Source: an uncultured Formosa sp. (GTDB lineage: Bacteria; Bacteroidota; Bacteroidia; Flavobacteriales; Flavobacteriaceae). From it: 30,508 nt of DNA. The translations under genes were made by a program, and so were the position numbers. Each line of letters begins with the position of its first letter. Position 1 is the first letter of the stretch. Where the stretch lies: assembly GCA_902516685.1 (NCBI GenBank), contig CABXZJ010000010.1, forward strand, positions 1-30,508, given 5' to 3'. Positions 24,216 to 30,508 of this stretch are shown piece after piece. Below the pieces are notes generated by a model. It was given only the letters and a program-made list of their open reading frames with translations, was not told where the DNA came from and did not search any database.

Positions 24216-27032
24216 ATGAAGTACAATTTCAAGGAAATTGAAACTAAGTGGCAAAAATATTGGGTACAAAACAATACTTTCAAAGCTAAAAACTCTTCAA
24301 CTAAGCCCAAATATTATATATTAGATATGTTTCCTTATCCAAGTGGGGCTGGACTCCATGTTGGCCATCCATTGGGTTATATCGCTTCAGATATTTATGC
24401 ACGTTACAAACGCCACAAGGGATTTAATGTGCTCCATCCACAAGGCTACGATAGTTTTGGACTTCCAGCCGAGCAATACGCTATTGAAACTGGCCAGCAT
24501 CCAGCTATAACTACAGAAATAAATATCAAAACTTACAGGCGTCAATTAGATCAAATGGGGTTCTCCCTGGACTGGAATAGAGAAGTTAGAACTTCTTCTC
24601 CAGATTATTATAAATGGACCCAATGGATTTTTATTCAGTTATTTGAGTCCTGGTATGACAGGTTAGAGAATAAAGCTAAACCTATTTCTGAACTTATTGG
24701 ATTATTTTTAAATGATGGTAATAAAAGTATAAATGCAGTATGTGACGAAGATGTGGAGTTGTTTTCTGCAAGGGATTGGAAGCTTTTTTCCAAAACAAAG
24801 CAAAACGACATATTATTAAAATATCGACTCACATACCTAGCGGAGTCAGAGGTCAATTGGTGTCCCAAGATGGGAACTGTTTTGGCTAATGATGAAATTA
24901 TTAATGGGGTCTCCGAGCGTGGAGGCTATCCAGTTGTTAGAAAAAAAATGACTCAGTGGAGTATGCGTATCTCAGCTTATGCAGAGCGCTTGCTTTCAGG
25001 TTTAGAAAATATTGATTGGAGTGATGCTATAAAAGAAAGTCAAAGAAATTGGATTGGAAAATCTGTTGGTGCTTTAGTCAAATATAATATTAAAGGTCAC
25101 AATGCAAGTATTGAAGTTTTCACGACCCGGCCTGATACTATTTTTGGAGTTTCTTTCATGACCCTAGCCCCTGAGCATCCATTAGTTGAAATTATCACAA
25201 TTGAGTCGCAAAAAGCAGCTGTTACAGCCTATGTTTTAGCTACCTCTAGGCGCAGTGAAAGAGATCGTGTGGCGGATGTTAAGATGATCACTGGAGTGTT
25301 TACTGGTGCCTATGTAGAACACCCATTCACTAAACAACTTATTCCTGTATGGATTGGGGATTATGTATTGTCAGGATACGGCACAGGTGCTGTCATGGCG
25401 GTACCTTGTGGAGATCAACGAGATTATGATTTTGCCAAGCATTTTAAAATTCCGATTCCCAATATATTTAAGAATGTAGATATATCAGAATCAGCGTTTA
25501 CTAATAAATTAAAAACAGTCATTGTTAATAGTGATTTTTTAAATGAATTAGATTTTAAATCCGCTACAAAATCAGTAATTGAGGCCTTGGAAGATTTAGG
25601 TCAAGGAGTTCGGAAAGTAAATTACCGACTTCGTGATGCGGTTTTTTCTAGGCAACGCTATTGGGGTGAACCTTTTCCTGTTTACTATGTGGAAGGTATG
25701 CCCCGTATGATAGCATTAGAGCATTTACCAATAACATTGCCGGAGGTTGAAAAATACTTACCAACTGAAGCTGGTGATCCTCCTTTGGGACGAGCAGAAG
25801 TTTGGGCTTGGGATACGCAAAAAAATTTGGTAGTCAATAATTCTGAAATTAATCATAAGACGGTTTTTCCTTTGGAGCTCAATACGATGCCAGGTTGGGC
25901 AGGAAGCTCTTGGTATTTTAACCGTTATATGGATTCAAAAAACAGTGAAGAGTTTGCAAGTCAAAAAGCCCTTAATTATTGGGAACAAGTGGATTTGTAT
26001 GTTGGCGGTAGTGAACATGCTACAGGGCATTTATTATATGCCCGTTTTTGGCAAAAATTTTTATACGACAGGGGATATTTACCAGTTGACGAATTTGCAA
26101 AAAAGCTCATCAACCAAGGTATGATTTTAGGTACCAGTGCTTTCGCTGCCCGAATTGAGGGAACTAATACATTTATATCTTTAGATCAAATTAAAGATGA
26201 AAAGGTTCAATTTATACATGTAAATGTAACTTTTATTAATTCTTCTGATGAAATGGATGTTTCGGCCTTTAAAGCCTGGCGGAAAGAGTTTGATTCAGCA
26301 GAATTTAAATATTCAGATGATGGAGGTTTCAAAGTTAAGCGCGAAGTAGAAAAAATGTCTAAATCAAAATATAATGTTGTTAGTCCTGATACGATATGTG
26401 AAGATTATGGTGCCGATGCTCTACGTCTTTACGAAATGTTTTTGGGTCCTTTAGAGCAGTATAAACCTTGGAATACTGCAGGTATTACAGGCGTTTTTAG
26501 TTTCTTAAAAAAATTATGGAGACTATATGTCAATGATTCGGTTATTATAGTTTCAGAAGAACTTCCGTCAAAAGAAGCGCTTAAAACTCTTCACAAGACC
26601 ATTAAAAAAGTTACGGAAGACATCGAACAATTTTCTTTCAATACGTCTGTTTCTAATTTTATGATTGCGGTAAATGAATTGAGCGCCCAAAAATGTACAA
26701 GCCGCTATATTTTAGAGCCTCTTTTAGTTTTAATCTCGCCTTATGCACCTCATATTGCTGAAGAATTGTGGTCAAAAATAGGACACGATAGTTCTATATC
26801 AAGGGTTAAATTTCCTATTTTTGAATCTAAATATTTGGTTGAAAGCACGAAGAATTATCCAATTTCGTTTAATGGAAAAATGCGTTTCACTTTAGAATTA
26901 CCCTTGAATTTAAGTAAAGAAGAGATTAAAAAGAGAGTGCTTGGGAATAAAAAAACAATTGATCAACTTAAAGGTATGACCCCAAAGAAAGTCATTGTAG
27001 TTCCAGCAAAAATTGTAAATATTGTTGGTTGA
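24216..27032 (+). CDS. leuS: Leucyl-tRNA synthetase
   Basis: This enzyme charges tRNA-Leu with leucine. The 938-residue protein is a complete class Ia synthetase of Bacteroidota type. HVGH (the HIGH motif) is at 48-51 within DMFPYPSGAGLHVGHPLGY. A lineage-specific insert lies at about 145-195. The CP1 editing domain contains FTTRPDTIFGV and GYGTGAVMAVP. KMSKS is at 713-717, preceded by an insert with ISLDQIKDEK instead of a canonical zinc region. The anticodon-binding domain follows, ending with the LeuRS C-terminal domain (KKVIVVPAKIVNIVG). The next gene overlaps its last 11 bases. Confidence 0.97.
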   Translation: MKYNFKEIETKWQKYWVQNNTFKAKNSSTKPKYYILDMFPYPSGAGLHVGHPLGYIASDIYARYKRHKGFNVLHPQGYDSFGLPAEQYAIETGQHPAITTEINIKTYRRQLDQMGFSLDWNREVRTSSPDYYKWTQWIFIQLFESWYDRLENKAKPISELIGLFLNDGNKSINAVCDEDVELFSARDWKLFSKTKQNDILLKYRLTYLAESEVNWCPKMGTVLANDEIINGVSERGGYPVVRKKMTQWSMRISAYAERLLSGLENIDWSDAIKESQRNWIGKSVGALVKYNIKGHNASIEVFTTRPDTIFGVSFMTLAPEHPLVEIITIESQKAAVTAYVLATSRRSERDRVADVKMITGVFTGAYVEHPFTKQLIPVWIGDYVLSGYGTGAVMAVPCGDQRDYDFAKHFKIPIPNIFKNVDISESAFTNKLKTVIVNSDFLNELDFKSATKSVIEALEDLGQGVRKVNYRLRDAVFSRQRYWGEPFPVYYVEGMPRMIALEHLPITLPEVEKYLPTEAGDPPLGRAEVWAWDTQKNLVVNNSEINHKTVFPLELNTMPGWAGSSWYFNRYMDSKNSEEFASQKALNYWEQVDLYVGGSEHATGHLLYARFWQKFLYDRGYLPVDEFAKKLINQGMILGTSAFAARIEGTNTFISLDQIKDEKVQFIHVNVTFINSSDEMDVSAFKAWRKEFDSAEFKYSDDGGFKVKREVEKMSKSKYNVVSPDTICEDYGADALRLYEMFLGPLEQYKPWNTAGITGVFSFLKKLWRLYVNDSVIIVSEELPSKEALKTLHKTIKKVTEDIEQFSFNTSVSNFMIAVNELSAQKCTSRYILEPLLVLISPYAPHIAEELWSKIGHDSSISRVKFPIFESKYLVESTKNYPISFNGKMRFTLELPLNLSKEEIKKRVLGNKKTIDQLKGMTPKKVIVVPAKIVNIVG

Positions 27033-27294
27033 AATTGATTACATTGAACTCATTGGATTATTAGCAGCTGCATTGACAACTTATTCTTTTTTCCCCCAAG
27101 TTTATAAAACTTGGAAATCCAAGAATGTTTCTTCTTTTTCTTTGACTACCTTTTCCTTATTTTTTTGTGGTATAATATGTTGGTTAGTTTACGGTATTTA
27201 TATGAAAAGTTTATCCATGATTATAGCTAATATTGTAACAATGGTTTTGGCCTTAATTATTTTAATATTTATATTAAAGTTTCGTGAAAAATAA
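27022..27294 (+). CDS. SemiSWEET/PQ-loop repeat protein
   Basis: This is a small membrane protein of about 90 residues with one triple-helix bundle, the bacterial half-size relative of SWEET sugar transporters; it would work as a dimer. Three membrane segments are visible (about 8-25, 39-60, 64-85), with the PQ motif in SFFPQVYKTWKSKNVSSFSL. No ATG exists near the N-terminus. The likely start is TTG at 27022 (or TTG at 27025), inside the end of leuS, so translation may be coupled to it. Sugar transport is a family inference; the substrate is unknown. Confidence 0.82.
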   Translation: MLVEIDYIELIGLLAAALTTYSFFPQVYKTWKSKNVSSFSLTTFSLFFCGIICWLVYGIYMKSLSMIIANIVTMVLALIILIFILKFREK

Positions 27295-27428
27295 TTTTAT
27301 ACTTTACAATTGAACTAATTTTAAATTACTAATTTGTTAAATTATTAATAACAATTAATCTAAAGTTTTTAATTTGGATTTTTTGTTATTTATGTTAATT
27401 TTAAACCTTTCATAATTTGAAATAAGAA

Positions 27429-28520
27429 ATGAAAATCGGAGTTCCAAAAGAAATAAAAAATAATGAAAATCGGGTAGGAATGACTCCTGCCGGAGTATTT
27501 GAATTAATAAAGATTGGTCACTCAGTTTATATTCAAGAAAATGCGGGTTTTGGTAGCGGTTTTACAGATACAGATTATAAAGTTGTTGGAGGTAATATTT
27601 TAAGTTCTATTGAAGAGATTTATGCAATAAGTGATATGATTGTTAAAGTCAAAGAGCCTATAGAAAAAGAATACACTTTAATAAAGCCAAACCAAGTAGT
27701 ATTTACTTATTTTCACTTTGCCTCAAGTGAAGTTTTGACAAAGGCAATGATTAAAAGCAATGCTGTATGCATAGCTTATGAAACAGTTGAAGATGATAGT
27801 GGTTCTTTACCTCTTCTAATACCTATGTCTGAAGTAGCAGGAAGAATGGCTGTTCAGCAAGGTGCCAAATATTTAGAAAAGCCAATTAAGGGTCGAGGTG
27901 TTTTACTTGGTGGTGTTCCTGGAGTACCTCCAGGTAAGGTTCTAGTGTTGGGCGCTGGAACTGTTGGAATACAAGCAGCTAAAATGGCAGCTGGATTAGG
28001 AGCACATGTAACAATTATGGATATCAATATGAACCAGTTACGTTATGTCAACGATGTAATGCCTAATCATGTGGTTACTGAGTTTTCAAGTGCTTATAAT
28101 ATCAAACAAAGGATAAAAAATCATGATTTAATAATTGGAGGTGTTTTATTAAAAGGAGCAAAAGCACCAAAATTAATCACAAAAGATATGTTAAGACTTA
28201 TGCGCCCTGGTACAGTTTTAGTTGATGTTGCAGTTGATCAAGGTGGATGTATTGAAACTACAAGTCCTACTACACACGAAGATCCAATATTTATTATTGA
28301 TGACATTGTACATTATTGTGTTGCCAATATGCCTGGTGCAGTTCCTTATACTTCAACTTTAGCTTTAACAAACGTCACTCTACCTTATATTCTTAAATTA
28401 GCCAATAATGGTTGGGAAATTGCGTGTGAACAAGACAAAACTTTAGCTAAAGGTTTAAACATTATAAAAGGTAAGGTTGTCTATCCTGATATTATTAAAG
28501 CTTTTGGGTGGGATATCTGA
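27429..28520 (+). CDS. ald: Alanine dehydrogenase
   Basis: This NAD-dependent enzyme interconverts L-alanine and pyruvate plus ammonia. The 363-residue length and active-site positions fit characterised enzymes: Arg15 in NRVGMTP, Lys75 in VKVKEP, His96 in FTYFHFASS and the Asp of LVDVAVDQGG. The NAD-binding fold has VLVLGAGTVGIQAAKMAAGLGA followed by Asp in MDIN. The 134 bp before it are AT-rich; a near-match TAATTTG precedes the start but is one base short of the -7 consensus. It appears to have its own transcript. Confidence 0.95.
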   Translation: MKIGVPKEIKNNENRVGMTPAGVFELIKIGHSVYIQENAGFGSGFTDTDYKVVGGNILSSIEEIYAISDMIVKVKEPIEKEYTLIKPNQVVFTYFHFASSEVLTKAMIKSNAVCIAYETVEDDSGSLPLLIPMSEVAGRMAVQQGAKYLEKPIKGRGVLLGGVPGVPPGKVLVLGAGTVGIQAAKMAAGLGAHVTIMDINMNQLRYVNDVMPNHVVTEFSSAYNIKQRIKNHDLIIGGVLLKGAKAPKLITKDMLRLMRPGTVLVDVAVDQGGCIETTSPTTHEDPIFIIDDIVHYCVANMPGAVPYTSTLALTNVTLPYILKLANNGWEIACEQDKTLAKGLNIIKGKVVYPDIIKAFGWDI

Positions 28521-28603
28521 TTTATATGGATTATAGTAACTGACAAAATTTCACTTTTGAATTGTTGGCTCTATTTTTGTTATTAATAATTAAAATTAAA
28601 ATT

Positions 28604-29296
28604 ATGTCTGGATACTATTTATTGCTTGGAATAATAACTTTCTTCAGTTGGACTGTTAGTTCAACTTTAAAACGCAAGTTTGCTAAATATTCAAAAAAAC
28701 ACTTAAGTAATGGTATGTCTGGTTGTGAAATTGCAGAGAAGATGTTATCTGATCACGGAATTTCAGATGTAAAAGTTGTTAGCGTAAAGGGTCAGTTGAC
28801 CGATCATTATAATCCTAAAAGCCGAACTGTCAATTTGAGTGAATCAGTGTACAATGAACGTAATGCTGCTGCAGCCGCCGTGGCCTCCCACGAATGTGGT
28901 CACGCTGTTCAACACGCTAAAGCATATAGTTGGTTACAAATGCGATCTGCTATGGTACCTGTGGTGAGCATCACTTCTAGATTTTCAACCATAATCATTT
29001 TTGCAGGCTTATTTTTGGGTTTTGGTGCTGGCTTGGGTTTAGGTTATTTAGTTGTTGTTGCAGGTTTTTTGATGATGGGTATAGCAACTCTTTTTAGCTT
29101 TGTTACTCTTCCTGTAGAATACGATGCGAGTAATCGGGCATTAGCTTGGTTAAAGAGTAGGCATATTGTTTCACGCGACGAATATAAAGATGCCGAAGAC
29201 TCTTTACGATGGGCAGCTCGTACTTATTTAGTAGCAGCTCTCGGGTCTTTAGCGACTCTTTTGTATTGGGCACTTCAAATTTTTGGCAGACGTTAA
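28604..29296 (+). CDS. Membrane zinc metallopeptidase (YugP-like, Zn_peptidase_2 family)
   Basis: This is a predicted membrane-bound peptidase of 230 residues, natural substrate unknown. The zinc site is AVASHECGHAVQHA (HExxH). Membrane segments lie at about residues 4-18, 120-145 and 150-170, and a last one near the C-terminus (TYLVAALGSLATLLYWALQI); VEYDASNRALAWL matches the family's third-ligand region. I chose ATG 28604 (MSGYYLLLGI); the frame is open to 28562, but that would require a TTG start. The stop overlaps the convergent Lrp-type gene by 4 bp. Confidence 0.9.
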   Translation: MSGYYLLLGIITFFSWTVSSTLKRKFAKYSKKHLSNGMSGCEIAEKMLSDHGISDVKVVSVKGQLTDHYNPKSRTVNLSESVYNERNAAAAAVASHECGHAVQHAKAYSWLQMRSAMVPVVSITSRFSTIIIFAGLFLGFGAGLGLGYLVVVAGFLMMGIATLFSFVTLPVEYDASNRALAWLKSRHIVSRDEYKDAEDSLRWAARTYLVAALGSLATLLYWALQIFGRR

Positions 29297-29751
29297 ATTT
29301 TAATTTGCCTGTCTATTTGTTGGTCTAAAGAAATAAAAGTCTCAGTTCTAGATACTCCAGAAATACCTTGAATGTTCTTATTTAAAACACTCATTAAGTG
29401 CTCATTGTCTTTACATAAAATTTTTATAAGAATACTCCAGTCGCCTGTCGTGTAATGACATTCCAAGACTTCAGGAATCCGTTTTAGCTGTCTAACTGCA
29501 TCACTATTGTTTTTTGCTTTTTCTAAGAAAACACCTACAAAAGCCATGGTTTTATAACCCATGGCTTTTGGATTGATTACAAATTTTGAACCTGAAATAA
29601 GATTAGATTTTTCTAATTTTCGGAGTCTTTGGTGTATCGCAGCTCCGGATATTCCAACGTTACGGGAAATTTCAAGTACAGGAGTCCTTGCATCCTTCAT
29701 CAGTGAGCGAAGTATTATTTTATCAATTCCATCAATGGATATAGTTGACAT
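29293..29751 (-). CDS. Lrp/AsnC family transcriptional regulator
   Basis: This is a DNA-binding regulator responding to amino acids, 152 residues. The N-terminal winged helix (about 1-60) shows DGIDKIILRSLMKDARTPV and a recognition helix in SGAAIHQRLRKLEKSNLI; the C-terminal RAM ligand-binding domain (about 68-145) has AFVGVFLEK and LECHYTTGDWSILIKILC. It lies between alanine dehydrogenase and a saccharopine dehydrogenase-family gene, both amino-acid enzymes, and divides the same strand with the latter. Control of that neighbour is likely but inferred. Confidence 0.94.
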   Translation of the reverse strand: MSTISIDGIDKIILRSLMKDARTPVLEISRNVGISGAAIHQRLRKLEKSNLISGSKFVINPKAMGYKTMAFVGVFLEKAKNNSDAVRQLKRIPEVLECHYTTGDWSILIKILCKDNEHLMSVLNKNIQGISGVSRTETFISLDQQIDRQIKI

Positions 29752-29814
29752 TTTAGTCTGTTTTAAATAAAAATGAGTAATTTTTGATTAAAAAAATTAC
29801 AATTTATAACTAAA

Positions 29815-30507
29815 TTAAGAATTTAGTATATTATATCCTAAGTATTTTACATTTTTTTCATTAAATATGATTCCAAAATCTTCTAATTCTTCCAAAATTG
29901 GTTTATATATAGATTTTTCAATAGGTATTTTAACACCTTTTAGTTTAATTTCATCATTTAATACTTTTAAAGTTGCAATTGCTACAGGTAATCCTACAGT
30001 TTTTGCCATTGCCGTATATGTTTGATTCTCTCCTTTACAAACCATTGTAGCATCTATTTGGTATTTCTTGCCATCTTTTTCATATCCAAATTTATGGTAC
30101 ATAACAATCATATCTTTGTCTTCATTGCTTAATGTCCATTTATCCAACAATATTTTTTGTAAAATTTGAGCAGGAGTCGCATTCTTAATTCCTACCTTTT
30201 TTTCTGAACTGAAAATATCTAGCTCTTCAAGTTTATCCCAAAGTATATCATCCTGGTCTATTTTAAGCTGATGTCTTAGCTTTAGTTCCACAGAGTCCGA
30301 AGGGCTGTAGGGTAAAAATGAATTGATAAAATCTCTGTTGCTCATTATTTCGCTATCCTCTATTGTATAACTATCATCAGTCATGCCTAATTTTACAAAA
30401 ATTTGCCACGCCTTCCCAAAGCCAACACGGCGTATAGTTCCTCTGTATAGTGTTTCGATTTTTTCTAAACCATAAACACTCTGATATTTTAAAGAATCTC
30501 GATTTGC
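29815..30507 (-). CDS. Saccharopine dehydrogenase family protein, C-terminal part (5' end outside window)
   Basis: The open frame continues to the right edge, beyond the internal ATG at 30384, so only the C-terminal 230 residues are seen. They include YGLEKIETLYRGTIRRVGFG, FVKLGMTDDSYT, SVELKLRHQLKIDQDDILW, ATPAQILQKIL, DKDMIVMYHKFGYEKDGK and MAKTVGLPVAIATLK, as in LYS9-like saccharopine reductases of Bacteroidota. These act on saccharopine in lysine degradation or on related opine-type substrates. The NAD(P)-binding N-terminal domain is not in view. It precedes the Lrp-type gene on the same strand, 63 bp apart. Confidence 0.9.
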   Translation of the reverse strand, partial: ANRDSLKYQSVYGLEKIETLYRGTIRRVGFGKAWQIFVKLGMTDDSYTIEDSEIMSNRDFINSFLPYSPSDSVELKLRHQLKIDQDDILWDKLEELDIFSSEKKVGIKNATPAQILQKILLDKWTLSNEDKDMIVMYHKFGYEKDGKKYQIDATMVCKGENQTYTAMAKTVGLPVAIATLKVLNDEIKLKGVKIPIEKSIYKPILEELEDFGIIFNEKNVKYLGYNILNS

Positions 30508-30508
30508 A

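Noticed and set aside
1..30508. Mobile elements, prophage, CRISPR arrays, toxin-antitoxin or defence genes
   Set aside because: I read all larger frames and the gaps and found no transposase, integrase catalytic domain, spaced repeats or defence-type domain; the recombinase-like head on SdhA is the only trace.

Overview
The window looks like an AT-rich chromosomal segment of a member of the Bacteroidota, most likely a marine Flavobacteriaceae. The grounds are the protein sequences (SdhA, AhcY, LeuRS and M16 pairs of flavobacterial type), A-rich start regions without Shine-Dalgarno sequences, and several promoters fitting the Bacteroidota pattern TTTG-N19-21-TAnnTTTG. It is mostly housekeeping DNA. 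I see no insertion sequence, prophage, CRISPR array, tRNA or rRNA, and no gene-free stretch above 300 bases.

Layout. 1-2116: succinate dehydrogenase genes sdhC and sdhA on the minus strand; sdhA runs off the left edge. 2217-4964: a plus-strand M24 aminopeptidase, a minus-strand copper-chaperone-like lipoprotein and a plus-strand DMT exporter. 4986-8467: a two-gene M16 peptidase operon. 8551-9532: rplU-rpmA. 9503-11506: a GNAT acetyltransferase and ahcY, both minus. 11448-13327: an overlapping operon of a 4'-phosphopantetheinyl transferase, a PnuC-type vitamin transporter and a NadR-like nucleoside kinase. 13384-15755: a TPP riboswitch followed by a TonB-dependent receptor. 15781-18438: a Rieske-fold lipoprotein, greA, a HIT protein and an orphan histidine kinase. 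18526-21466: a flavin reductase, a DUF3127 protein and two tandem PPK2 kinases. 21481-24138: ftsX, a DUF3098 gene, uppP and truB on the minus strand. 24188-30508: leuS, a SemiSWEET-like protein, alanine dehydrogenase, a membrane zinc peptidase, an Lrp/AsnC regulator and a partial saccharopine dehydrogenase-family gene.

The most unusual feature is sdhA. Its reading frame opens about 107 codons before the normal SdhA start. The extension is basic and resembles the N-terminal arm-type DNA-binding domain of Bacteroidota tyrosine recombinases. No methionine codon remains near the normal SdhA start, and a strong promoter match lies directly before the extended start. Just upstream of that promoter are two 9-bp direct repeats. 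This reads as a gene fusion of a recombinase head to a central metabolic enzyme; whether it binds DNA is speculation.

Other points of interest are the vitamin-uptake neighbourhood around the TPP riboswitch, the tandem PPK2 genes preceded by a perfect 22-bp palindrome, a Rieske-fold lipoprotein without cluster ligands, an L21 protein with a Rho_N/SAP-like tail, and a SemiSWEET gene with a TTG start overlapping leuS.
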